A stretch of 64,000 bases of DNA from Alphaproteobacteria bacterium. GTDB taxonomy: Bacteria > Pseudomonadota > Alphaproteobacteria > Micavibrionales > Micavibrionaceae. Positions 1-7,955 of this stretch are shown here, piece after piece (the stretch's first letter is position 1; every line of letters begins with the position of its first letter). Position numbers and translations under genes: made by a program. The DNA is taken from contig JASBUS010000094.1 in the NCBI GenBank assembly GCA_030147745.1, forward strand, positions 62,001 to 126,000. The letters run 5' to 3'. Below the pieces are notes generated by a model, which saw only the letters and a list, made by a program, of their open reading frames with translations, did not search any database and had not been told where the DNA came from.

Positions 1-465
1 GATGGGTTGGTATGCCGCCATTACGCACAGCCCGGTAAAGAACAAGATTTATTTGAATTCGCACATTCTAATGCCTTGGGCCCACGCCATCTCGACACCG
101 AAGAAGGTGATCAACTATTGCGCAAAAGAATTGGTGATTACTTAGGCTATCGTAACAGAGATCAATTTCTTTGGGAGAATATACTCCATAGTCCCGTTAT
201 ACCAAATCGAATAAAAGACGCTATCGCAAGAACAAACGTAACAAGAAAGCACGCCTATCAATCCGATCTTTATCGTCAAATTCAGGATGAACCACAGAAT
301 GAAGCGGTTAAGCAGATCCTTGAGATTCACGATCGATTGCGCACAGATTTCGATGGCGTTCGCCAAGCGGTTATTGATGATATTGCCGCCAAATCGGCGG
401 AGAATACCGTGCCCGAAAACACAGCAAAACCAGCTAAAGCAAATTTTTCTTGCAATAATACGTAA
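1..465 (+). CDS. Unknown protein, 5' end outside the window
   Basis: The frame is open from the first base to a TAA at 463-465, so the start codon lies upstream and only the last ~154 residues are visible. The visible part is soluble, rich in charged residues, with no membrane segment. The last ~25 residues are Ala/Asn/Lys-rich and low in complexity, typical of a disordered tail. A TTG and no good ribosome site are present near the edge, so an internal start is unlikely. I recognise no family. It reads in the same direction as the two small genes that follow. Confidence 0.6.
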   Translation, partial: DGLVCRHYAQPGKEQDLFEFAHSNALGPRHLDTEEGDQLLRKRIGDYLGYRNRDQFLWENILHSPVIPNRIKDAIARTNVTRKHAYQSDLYRQIQDEPQNEAVKQILEIHDRLRTDFDGVRQAVIDDIAAKSAENTVPENTAKPAKANFSCNNT

Positions 466-515
466 AACCCCTTATAACATCGGCCATCAACCATATTTAT
501 TGCTGAGAGGTCGAT

Positions 516-830
516 ATGAAAGGCATTAAACAGCTGTTTAACTGGGTTGCTGAGAACTTAGATCCTTACAATCTTTTCCCTAAAGAGTGGGAATTAAGTA
601 AAGATGAGCAATATCATTTGATGGTTAAAGGCTACAAAGTCGATACCGTTAAACGACCAGCCGTAATTCACCCCTATTGTCCAGTACATGTCTTCTATGA
701 CTGCCAGATTGTCAAAACCAATGATGACCAACATTTAAAACGCGCTGGCGTCGAGAAAGTCCAAGCGATTTTGGACAAATATAGAGCGCAAGCTAATCCC
801 GATAACAATCCCTCTTCTAAGCCGGAGTAA
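516..830 (+). CDS. Small unknown protein (104 aa)
   Basis: The ATG at 516 has a GAGAGG ribosome site about 8 bases upstream. The product is a soluble 104-residue protein with a basic, Pro/Tyr-containing middle (PAVIHPYCPVHVFYD) and a disordered Ser/Pro/Asn tail. It lies 5 bases before the next gene, which shares its layout: amphipathic N-terminal helix, an LS-x-(D/E)-E motif near residue 28-33, a Pro/Tyr-rich middle and a C-terminal helix. That suggests the two are diverged copies. Function is unknown. Confidence 0.65.
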   Translation: MKGIKQLFNWVAENLDPYNLFPKEWELSKDEQYHLMVKGYKVDTVKRPAVIHPYCPVHVFYDCQIVKTNDDQHLKRAGVEKVQAILDKYRAQANPDNNPSSKPE

Positions 831-835
831 ATGAC

Positions 836-1156
836 ATGAGCAACTTTAAAGAAACCCTCAAAAACGCATGGCAGAAAGTCTGCTCATTCCTGAACAACGA
901 AGAACACAAACGCAGTGTGTTTTATCTGTCAGATGAAGAGCGTAAAAAGTTGAATGAAGATTACACTTTAACACAGCAGTTTATTTACCCAGTTGGTCGT
1001 TATCCTGCCTATACTATGAGTATTCCAACACAAACATTTAAAGTTCAACACTTAGATGGTCGTGCGTTAAGCGAAGATGAGATATCAGCGCTTGAGCAAC
1101 GCTTAAGCGATATGCGCCACACACCGAAAAATGATGACAATCAACCAAAGCTTTAA
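836..1156 (+). CDS. Small unknown protein (106 aa), possible paralogue of its neighbour
   Basis: This 106-residue soluble protein starts 5 bases after the stop of the preceding gene, with GGAG just before that stop serving as ribosome site. An N-terminal helix (about residues 3-20) is followed by LSDEERKKL, a Tyr/Pro-rich middle, a VQHLDGRALSEDEISALEQRL helix and a charged tail. The order of elements matches the upstream gene although identity is low. The pair ends at a clear intrinsic terminator. I recognise no family. Confidence 0.65.
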   Translation: MSNFKETLKNAWQKVCSFLNNEEHKRSVFYLSDEERKKLNEDYTLTQQFIYPVGRYPAYTMSIPTQTFKVQHLDGRALSEDEISALEQRLSDMRHTPKNDDNQPKL

Positions 1157-1186
1157 TTAGTTTATCATTTTGTAATTACGATAAAA

Positions 1187-1216
1187 ACAGGCCCATCTGA
1201 TGCGGTCTGTTTTTTT
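1187..1216 (+). terminator. Intrinsic terminator after the small-gene pair
   Basis: A 7-bp stem (ACAGGCC pairing with GGTCTGT, one G-U pair) with a 10-base loop is followed by a run of T. It lies about 30 bases after the stop of the preceding gene. Confidence 0.8.
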
Positions 1217-1299
1217 ATATTTGAAAAGCATTGCCTAAAGCGGCGTTTACAGGCAAAATAATACTGTTGTACTGCAATTCAAATATATGAAACATCCTT

Positions 1300-1989
1300 A
1301 TGAACGCCGCACCTATTATAAACAAACAAGATATTCTTGGCTGGCTGAAAGATAATCCAAACTTTTTGGAATCCTGCCCAGAAGCCGCTGACCTCCTTCT
1401 CCCGCCTAGGTTGAAAAAAGAAAAAGGCATCGCCGATTTTCAGTCTTACCTGCTTGACCGCGTAAAGGCCGATAAGGAAATGGTGCTAGAAACGACGCGT
1501 GAGATTGTTGAAAACGCGCGCAGCAATATGAACAACCAAACCCGCATTCATATGGCGGTGCTCCATGTCTTAGAAGCGCAAAGCTTTGATGAATTAATCA
1601 CCAGCATCACTATGGACTTAACCGCCATGCTGGATGTCGATATCACGACCTTGTTGGTGGAAACAGATGACCATGTCATACCGCACACCAATATTCCCGG
1701 TTTAAAAATGGTGCCAAAGGGCACAATTGATAAATGGATGGAAGACCGCCCCGCCCGCCTTCAGGCCGATATCACAGGGCTTGAAGCCATTTATGGCAGC
1801 GGCGCGAATTTAGTCCGCTCGCAAGCTTTAATCCGCATTGATATATCTATGGATATGCCACCAGCCTTACTCTGCTTTGGTTCACGCAATGCGCTGACCT
1901 TTGAAGATGGCCAAGGCATTGAACAAATCTCATTCCTTGCACGTGTGATTGAACGCTGCATCCGTTTATGGCTGACTGTCCCAAACTAA
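1300..1989 (+). CDS. DUF484 family protein
   Basis: The 229-residue protein matches the DUF484 family. It has an N-terminal helical segment with the motif D-I-L-G-W-L-x(3)-P-x-F near residues 10-20, a coiled-coil linker (about 55-80), then a GAF-like fold. The family is nearly always encoded directly before xerC, as here (12-base gap), but its biochemical role is unsettled; a regulatory or ligand-sensing role is usually assumed from the GAF fold. Start chosen at the ATG at 1300; no strong ribosome site precedes it, so an alternative start is possible. Confidence 0.85.
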   Translation: MNAAPIINKQDILGWLKDNPNFLESCPEAADLLLPPRLKKEKGIADFQSYLLDRVKADKEMVLETTREIVENARSNMNNQTRIHMAVLHVLEAQSFDELITSITMDLTAMLDVDITTLLVETDDHVIPHTNIPGLKMVPKGTIDKWMEDRPARLQADITGLEAIYGSGANLVRSQALIRIDISMDMPPALLCFGSRNALTFEDGQGIEQISFLARVIERCIRLWLTVPN

Positions 1990-2001
1990 ACCAAGTTTTA
2001 T

Positions 2002-2958
2002 ATGACGAAAAAGAAACAGGAAACTGATCCATTACTCGCCGTCACGACCGCCGATCTTTATAAATCCATCGGCGATTGGTTTGATGTGCTGCGTTATGAA
2101 CGCCATGTTTCCGCCCATACCATTCGTGCTTATCAAAATGACATTGGGCGTTTCGTGCGTTTTTTGGCGAAATATAACAGCGCGCCTTTATCCATCAGCA
2201 TTTTAGCAGATAGTGACATCACAGCCTTCCGTGCATGGATGGCGAGCCTAACGATTGATGATGAGCTTAGCGCGACCAGCCGCTCACGCGCCCTTTCCGC
2301 TGTGCGCCGTTTTTTAGACTGGCTTGATAAGCAAGGCATTGCGCATAACCCTTATATCAAAACCTTACGTGCCCCGAAAAAGCCGCATAAACTGCCCCGC
2401 CCCGTAAGTGCAGAGCGCATCTTTGAATTACTTGATAGCTATAACGCCACCGATTGGGAAGATTGCCGCGATAAGGCCTTATTCACATTACTTTATGGCA
2501 CAGGCCTTCGTATTCAAGAAGCGCTTTCCCTTGATATTCAAGACTGGCCGCAGGGCTCAGACATCGACTTCCTCACCATTCGCGGTAAAGGGAAAAAGGA
2601 ACGCAAAGTCCCGATTCTTAAACGTGTCCATGATGAAATTAACGCCTGCATAAAGGCCGCACCTTTTGCCCCAATGCCAGACCGCCCAATTTTTGTTGGC
2701 ACGCGTGGCGGGCGATTGCATCAAGGCGTAGCGCAGCGTAATTTGCGCAAGTTGCGCGCAAGTTTTGGCCTGCCTGACAGCGCAACGCCGCATGCCCTCC
2801 GCCATAGTTTTGCCACGCATTTATTGGAGCACGGCGCAAATCTACGTCAAGTGCAAGAACTGCTTGGCCACAGCTCGCTTAGTACAACACAGCGTTATAC
2901 CGATGTTGATAATGCCAAGTTATTTGAAGTTTATAAAATGGCGCATCCACGCAGCTAA
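2002..2958 (+). CDS. xerC: Tyrosine recombinase XerC
   Basis: Site-specific recombinase that, with XerD, resolves chromosome dimers at dif near the septum. The 318 residues show the N-terminal SAM-like core-binding domain (about 20-110) and the C-terminal catalytic domain. The catalytic set is visible: Arg in GTGLRIQEAL (about 171), Lys in the GKGKKERKVP strand, HALRH (about 264-268), His in LLGHSSL and the nucleophilic Tyr in TQRYTDVD. Pairing with an upstream DUF484 gene supports XerC rather than XerD. Length is normal for the family. Confidence 0.93.
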   Translation: MTKKKQETDPLLAVTTADLYKSIGDWFDVLRYERHVSAHTIRAYQNDIGRFVRFLAKYNSAPLSISILADSDITAFRAWMASLTIDDELSATSRSRALSAVRRFLDWLDKQGIAHNPYIKTLRAPKKPHKLPRPVSAERIFELLDSYNATDWEDCRDKALFTLLYGTGLRIQEALSLDIQDWPQGSDIDFLTIRGKGKKERKVPILKRVHDEINACIKAAPFAPMPDRPIFVGTRGGRLHQGVAQRNLRKLRASFGLPDSATPHALRHSFATHLLEHGANLRQVQELLGHSSLSTTQRYTDVDNAKLFEVYKMAHPRS

Positions 2959-3009
2959 GCCTAAATTTTCCCTTGTCAAAATATGACGCGCTATGCTAGG
3001 TGTCGCAGC

Positions 3010-3360
3010 ATGCGTAATTTTTTCAAAACATTAAGCCTTTATGTTCTTATTGTTTTAGCGATGGCTCAACTGGCCATGGCGCAGCACAGCGCTGTGCATT
3101 TTACGGCACATATTGATCATGTCGCAGTAGCGGATTATCATCACGATAACGACCATCACGACAAAGCGCCACAAAAGCCTGATCATTGTGCGACCTGTCA
3201 AATCATCAAAGTTTTTGCCCATAGTGATTTAACACAAAGCACTATTCAGCATGATCATCTGGTCGCGCAGAACCGTTATAGTTTTGGCGATTATGTTGTT
3301 CAATCCGCGACTAAAGCGCAGGCTTATCACGCCCGTGCACCCCCGACATTTCTTAACTAA
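3010..3360 (+). CDS. His-rich periplasmic protein, DUF2946-like
   Basis: I chose the ATG at 3010 instead of the upstream one at 2983 because it gives a standard signal peptide (MRNFFKT, hydrophobic core, AMA cleavage site). The mature protein of ~93 residues has a His/Asp cluster (DYHHDNDHHDKAP), a CATC pair and a C-terminal RAPP motif, as in DUF2946 proteins. It opens a cluster with a porin, a ZnuA-like protein and a permease, so a periplasmic metal-binding or buffering role is inferred. No catalytic function is claimed. Confidence 0.7.
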   Translation: MRNFFKTLSLYVLIVLAMAQLAMAQHSAVHFTAHIDHVAVADYHHDNDHHDKAPQKPDHCATCQIIKVFAHSDLTQSTIQHDHLVAQNRYSFGDYVVQSATKAQAYHARAPPTFLN

Positions 3361-3398
3361 ACCACGAAAACAATTATAATTTTTAGATAAGAAAGGAC

Positions 3399-4766
3399 AT
3401 GAAAATGTCACGTCAATTACTATTGGCAACCCTAAGCGTTGTCGCCCTTAATACATCTCCTGCACTTGCTTCTAATCAAAGCGATATAGACGCGCTGCGT
3501 GCTGAAGTCGCCGCGATGCAGAATGCATATCAAAGCAAAATCCAAGCGTTAGAAAATAAAATTGCAACGCTTGAACAAAAGCAAACATCGCAAATTGCCG
3601 CGATTGCACCAGCCGCAGGCACTAATGCCGCGCAAAGCATTCCTGCAACATCTAAACGCCGCATTAATGACAATAGCTTCAACCCTGAAATTGGTGTCAT
3701 CTTACAAGGCAAATACCAAAACTTTAGCGAGAAAGAAGGCGACATTGCTGGCTTTGCCCTAGGTGAAGAAGGTGAACGAGGCGATGAAGGCTTTGGCATT
3801 GATGAAACGGAGCTTAACTTCTCCGCCAATATTGATAACCTATTCCGCGGCAGCACGACTATTGGCCTTCATGAACATCATGGTGAAACAGAAGTCGAAA
3901 TTGAGGAAGCCTATGTTGAAACCTTATCTTTACCTTATGGCTTACATGGTAAGGCGGGTCGCTTCTTTGCAGAGCTTGGTTACCTCAACAGCCATCACAG
4001 CCATGCTGATGACTTTGCGGATCGCCCTCTCACCAACCGCGTATTCCTCAACAACAACTATAATGACGATGGCGGTCAGTTATCATTGATCCTTCCAACC
4101 GAAATCTATGCTGAAATTGGTGCGGGTGTTTATCGCGGTGAAGATTATCCTGCGGGCGGCGCTGATGGTAACGACTTTGGCACATGGAGTGCGTATGGTC
4201 GTGTCGGTGGTGATATTGGCGACAATGCAAGCTGGCGCTTTGGCTTATCGACCCTGCAAAGTGACAAAGTCAGCCGCGATGGCAATGAAGACACGGTCAA
4301 CTTCACAGGTGATAGCGACCTTTACATTGCTGATCTGCGTATGGTTTATGCGCCAACAGGCAATAATGCGGATCAAGAATTATCGCTGCAAGGTGAATAT
4401 TTCTATCGCGATGAAGATGGCACATATGAAGATAGCGACGCTGGTACAGGCGCAATCAATTATGATGGTCATCAAAGTGGCTGGTATGCACAGGGCGTTT
4501 ATAAATTTGCGCCGCAATGGCGTTTTGGCGCACGCTATAGTGAACTTTATAATGGTGATACGCCAACTGGCTTGAATGGTTCTGCTCTGGATGATGGCGG
4601 CCATGATCCATGGGCGGCGGCTGCGATGCTTGATTGGACGAATAGCGAGTTTTCACGCGCGCGTTTGCAATATAACCGCGAAGAACTAGCGAATGGTCAT
4701 GAAGACAATCAAATCATCCTGCAATATATCATGAGCCTTGGCGCCCATGGTGCACATGCCTATTAA
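3399..4766 (+). CDS. LbtU-like outer-membrane porin of a zinc uptake cluster
   Basis: The 455-residue protein has a signal peptide (cleavage after PALA near 25), a coiled-coil segment (about 28-60, many Gln/Glu/Lys) for trimerisation or wall contact, and a long beta-rich region of alternating aromatic and Gly residues expected for a barrel. The acidic GEEGERGDEGFGIDETELN stretch and the LNSHHSHADDFADRP motif are typical of the porin usually encoded next to ZnuA-like proteins (LbtU-like family). The His/Asp motif could bind metal at the pore. AGAAAGGAC is the ribosome site. The stop overlaps an ATG for the next frame. Confidence 0.8.
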   Translation: MKMSRQLLLATLSVVALNTSPALASNQSDIDALRAEVAAMQNAYQSKIQALENKIATLEQKQTSQIAAIAPAAGTNAAQSIPATSKRRINDNSFNPEIGVILQGKYQNFSEKEGDIAGFALGEEGERGDEGFGIDETELNFSANIDNLFRGSTTIGLHEHHGETEVEIEEAYVETLSLPYGLHGKAGRFFAELGYLNSHHSHADDFADRPLTNRVFLNNNYNDDGGQLSLILPTEIYAEIGAGVYRGEDYPAGGADGNDFGTWSAYGRVGGDIGDNASWRFGLSTLQSDKVSRDGNEDTVNFTGDSDLYIADLRMVYAPTGNNADQELSLQGEYFYRDEDGTYEDSDAGTGAINYDGHQSGWYAQGVYKFAPQWRFGARYSELYNGDTPTGLNGSALDDGGHDPWAAAAMLDWTNSEFSRARLQYNREELANGHEDNQIILQYIMSLGAHGAHAY

Positions 4767-4777
4767 TGGAGGGCGGC

Positions 4778-5713
4778 ATGATGACATATCGTTTAAAAAA
4801 ACTTTATAAGGTCATTGCCGTTTTGGGGGTGCTTATTGCATCCCCTTCTTCGGCGCATGCCACAGTCAATATCTTTGCCTGCACGCCTGAATGGGCAGCG
4901 CTAGCGGAAGATATTGGCGGCGCGCATGTCAAAGTTAAAGCCGCCACAACCGCGCAGCAAGATGTTCACCATATACGCGCTAAACCAAGCTTGCTTGCCG
5001 CGATGCGTCAGGCGGATTTGGTCTTTTGCACGGGCGCATCCCTCGAAATCGGTTGGCTACCCATTCTCGTCAAAAAAGCTGGCGGACCAAATGTTCAGCC
5101 TGAAACCGAAGGTTGGTTGATGGCGGCGGATTATGTTGAGAAAATTGGCATGATGGAACATGCTGACCGCTCTATGGGGCATGTCCATCCTGAGGGCAAC
5201 CCACATATTCACCTGAACCCACATAATATACTGACGATTGCCGAAGTATTAAGCACGCGCCTTGCCCTGATTGACCCTGACCACCGCGCAGATTATCAGG
5301 CGAATTTTGCGCGCTTTAGTGATGCATGGGACAAAAATATCGTTACTTGGCAAAAACAAGGCGCGATGCTCAATGGTCAAAAATTTGTGGTTTATCACAA
5401 TGCTTGGGCTTATTTACTACAATGGTTAAATATGGATGCTGCCGCAAGCTTAGAACCAAAACCTGGCATTCCACCAAGCGCCGCCCATTTAGAAAAACTC
5501 CTCACGACATTAAAAGGTCAGAATGTTCGTGCGATTATTGTTACGCCCTATGAAAACCGTAAAGCGGCGGAATGGCTTTCAACGCGCCTCAACATTCCTA
5601 TTCTAGATTTACCTTTTACGGTTGGCGGCAATACAGAAGCGACAAATCTTACGCGTTTATTTGACGTGACACTCGGGACGCTCACGGCGCAGAAAGTACA
5701 TAAAAATGAATAG
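4778..5713 (+). CDS. Zinc ABC transporter substrate-binding protein (ZnuA-like)
   Basis: Periplasmic metal-binding protein of the ZnuA/cluster 9 family. The GGAGGG ribosome site at 4768-4773 points to the ATG at 4778 (or 4781), not to the one overlapping the previous stop. A signal peptide (RLKKLYKVIAVLG... SSAHA) precedes a mature protein with His ligands expected at DVHHIRAKPSL, GHVHPEGNPHIHLNP and VVYHNAWAYLL, plus the LPFTVGG C-terminal motif. The His-rich loop seen in classical ZnuA is reduced to the short HVHPEGNPHIH segment. It is translationally coupled to the permease that follows (8-base overlap). Confidence 0.87.
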   Translation: MMTYRLKKLYKVIAVLGVLIASPSSAHATVNIFACTPEWAALAEDIGGAHVKVKAATTAQQDVHHIRAKPSLLAAMRQADLVFCTGASLEIGWLPILVKKAGGPNVQPETEGWLMAADYVEKIGMMEHADRSMGHVHPEGNPHIHLNPHNILTIAEVLSTRLALIDPDHRADYQANFARFSDAWDKNIVTWQKQGAMLNGQKFVVYHNAWAYLLQWLNMDAAASLEPKPGIPPSAAHLEKLLTTLKGQNVRAIIVTPYENRKAAEWLSTRLNIPILDLPFTVGGNTEATNLTRLFDVTLGTLTAQKVHKNE

Positions 5714-6488
5714 TGAGATGATTAGTATCCTTGCCCCTGCATTTTGTGCAGGGGTTTTGATATCCCTAACGCATGTGGTTTTGGGGCAAGAAGTTTTAAA
5801 ACGCGGGATCATATTCCTCGACCTTGCCGTCGCCCAATGTGCAGCATTAGGGATGATGAGTTTTAAGCTTCTAACCTTTATTGACCCATATAGTTTTATT
5901 GGGCAATACGGCGTAATTGGCGCGGGTTTATGTGCGGCGCTTATCTGCGCCTTTCTTTTTAAAGCATTAGAAAAAGCGCAGCATTTTCAAGAAGCGTTAA
6001 TTGGCTGCACCTTTGTGCTTGCGGCGAGTTTATCGATCATGCTAACGGCGAATGCACCGCATGGCGCAGAAGATATAAAAAACATTCTTGCAGGACAAAT
6101 TCTTTGGACGACATGGCATGATGTATGGCTATGCGCCCCTGTCTTCATCACACTTTTTTTAACATGGCAGTTTTTACCCTTTTTCCGCACCACCTTATTT
6201 TATCCGCTATTTGCGATTGCCATTCCCTTTGCCGTCAACATCATGGGGGTGTATTTAGTCTTCGCGAGTTTGATATTTCCCGCGCTTGCGGTCGCGCAAA
6301 ATGCGCAGCATAAAACACGCGACGCATTACTAATATCATTGCTGTCATACGGATTGGGGTTATGGGCCTCAAGCGCCTTTGACTGGCCATCAGGCCCCGC
6401 GATTGTTTTGGCTATGGCGATGCTTAGTGCGGGCTATTATCTGATGTCAAAAAATAGCGGGATCAAGCTTTTTAGGCGCAGCAAGTAA
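5706..6488 (+). CDS. Metal ABC transporter permease (ZnuB-like)
   Basis: Integral membrane protein of 260 residues with about eight hydrophobic segments, belonging to the ABC-3 family of zinc/manganese permeases. The motif GVLISLTHVVLGQEVLKRG near residues 16-34 is the usual start of this family. It overlaps the binding-protein gene by 8 bases, so both are made together. No gene for the partner ATPase is found in the cluster or the window. Its 3' end overlaps the 3' end of the opposing gene by about 40 bases. Confidence 0.85.
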   Translation: MNSEMISILAPAFCAGVLISLTHVVLGQEVLKRGIIFLDLAVAQCAALGMMSFKLLTFIDPYSFIGQYGVIGAGLCAALICAFLFKALEKAQHFQEALIGCTFVLAASLSIMLTANAPHGAEDIKNILAGQILWTTWHDVWLCAPVFITLFLTWQFLPFFRTTLFYPLFAIAIPFAVNIMGVYLVFASLIFPALAVAQNAQHKTRDALLISLLSYGLGLWASSAFDWPSGPAIVLAMAMLSAGYYLMSKNSGIKLFRRSK

Positions 6489-6926
6489 ACCTATTTCTTG
6501 GTCTTGCTCTGCATCAGTTGGCGCGGCGATCATCTTGGTCGCCACTTGGTCAATTAGACCTGAGGAAAGCTTCGCTTTGACAGTATAGCCCCAAGTATTT
6601 GACCCCATATAATCATATTGTAAACATAAAATTTCAACGCCGCATTTGGCCATTTTTTCTTTAAACGCAGCTGCAGCAGGCAACGCATTGACAATTTCAT
6701 CTGTTGCAAAAGATTTCTTTGTGGCAATTTCAAATCGGCCATTTTTCAGCACTCTTGAAATACGCTCGGCGTTAAACTCAACCTCTGCAAGGCAGGCTTC
6801 TAATTCTGCATTAACATCCAGCAGCGCATCTTCAAATGCTGCGCGCAATTGTAGAGCGTCTTTTGATGGGTCAAAGACCGTCTCTTTAGACTTTTGCGCT
6901 TTATCATTGCGTGAAAATAATTTCAT
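6447..6926 (-). CDS. Unknown soluble protein (159 aa)
   Basis: Soluble protein of 159 residues with an acidic helical region (about 20-60, many Glu/Ala) followed by an alpha/beta segment with a CGVEILCLQYDYMGSN motif. No signal peptide or membrane segment. It is the last gene of a three-gene reverse operon with an isomerase-like gene and another unknown, and may be distantly related to the latter (similar order: helix, a short L-x-N/D-G-G/R strand, helix, then a G-x-(E/K)-I strand). I recognise no family. Confidence 0.6.
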   Translation of the reverse strand: MKLFSRNDKAQKSKETVFDPSKDALQLRAAFEDALLDVNAELEACLAEVEFNAERISRVLKNGRFEIATKKSFATDEIVNALPAAAAFKEKMAKCGVEILCLQYDYMGSNTWGYTVKAKLSSGLIDQVATKMIAAPTDAEQDQEIGLLAAPKKLDPAIF

Positions 6927-6953
6927 TCTTCCCTCTCCCTATTATTTTAGCTT

Positions 6954-7283
6954 TTACATGTAATATGTGTCATTCACCATGTCGCGCACTTCAAGCGTTA
7001 CGGCGCAACCTTCGGGTGCGGTGCGTTTCATCAAGTTATGGAGCGGCGTAGCATATGATTTTTTAGTCGCGACATCGCGGCCTTCTAACAACAATAATGT
7101 TGCATGCATCATTAAGCCTTTGCTGCCGACTGTACCCACAACGTTATGATTAACGGCAATACCGCGTGTTTTAATGCGGACTTTATCAACACCCGCCGCT
7201 GCTAAAGCTTCGTGCATGTTTTCAAGCAAGGTTGGCATTTGATCATCAAGGGATGGTGAATATTCAACAATAATATGCGGCAT
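6954..7283 (-). CDS. Tautomerase-superfamily protein, CHMI-like
   Basis: Resembles 5-carboxymethyl-2-hydroxymuconate delta-isomerase. I start the gene at 7283, where an AAAGGG ribosome site sits 8 bases ahead. The product then begins Met-Pro-His-Ile-Ile-Val-Glu-Tyr, exposing Pro-1, the catalytic base of the tautomerase superfamily, after Met removal. The longer frame would start inside the ribosome site. The 109-residue length fits CHMI. No other 4-hydroxyphenylacetate catabolic gene is nearby, so the true substrate is open; many family members are uncharacterised tautomerases. Confidence 0.75.
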   Translation of the reverse strand: MPHIIVEYSPSLDDQMPTLLENMHEALAAAGVDKVRIKTRGIAVNHNVVGTVGSKGLMMHATLLLLEGRDVATKKSYATPLHNLMKRTAPEGCAVTLEVRDMVNDTYYM

Positions 7284-7301
7284 GGGATAGCGCCCTTTCA
7301 C

Positions 7302-7787
7302 TTACATTTTTAAATTACGTGCGGCTTGTTTAGCCTGTGCTTTAAAATCTGCACTATTCCATTCCAAATCAAGTGTAATTTCACCACGAATGAAAGTTTC
7401 GCTAATATATGTATCCCAACTGAGCGGCAAATCCTCAAAATCTATATCTGTGATTTTTGCGCCGACTTGATTGAGGCGTTCACTCAGATTTTTATACCCA
7501 TCTGTAGCTTTTGCCAAAGCCTCATCAAAATATGGCAAGCGGCGACGTAAAATCAGCGTTAATTCACCGCCATCATTTAATGCATCAACAATTTGCTGAT
7601 CACTGACATCATTAAATATTTTAGAAAGTCTTTTTTCAACTACAGGCGCCATCTTTTCAGCATAAGCAGCCGCTTTCTCTTGCGCTTTTTTCTGCGCTTT
7701 TATGGCTTTTTCTTCAGCCTTAGCTTTTTTGCAGTCTTCTGTGATAATCTTTTTTGCCAGTTTATCGGCTAATGTTTGCTTTGCCAT
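7302..7787 (-). CDS. Unknown protein with Lys/Ala-rich coiled coil (161 aa)
   Basis: Starts at an ATG preceded by GGAGGG 5 bases upstream. Residues 5-50 are a very Lys/Ala/Glu-rich helix, predicted coiled coil, followed by an alpha/beta domain with many acidic residues. No signal peptide. It is the first gene of the reverse operon that includes the CHMI-like gene 18 bases downstream. Family unknown. Confidence 0.6.
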   Translation of the reverse strand: MAKQTLADKLAKKIITEDCKKAKAEEKAIKAQKKAQEKAAAYAEKMAPVVEKRLSKIFNDVSDQQIVDALNDGGELTLILRRRLPYFDEALAKATDGYKNLSERLNQVGAKITDIDFEDLPLSWDTYISETFIRGEITLDLEWNSADFKAQAKQAARNLKM

Positions 7788-7955
7788 TGCGCCCTCCTAA
7801 TTTTATTGCGAATAGATTGATTACGAAAAATGCTATCTTATGTCAAGGGCAAAAATAATCACAACCCGCTATTCCAATTCTTGCTTTTCTGCATTTTTAT
7901 CTATATGTTGAGGGCCACATAACAACCAGTAGCAGCAAAGTTTAAGCGCCCGTAA

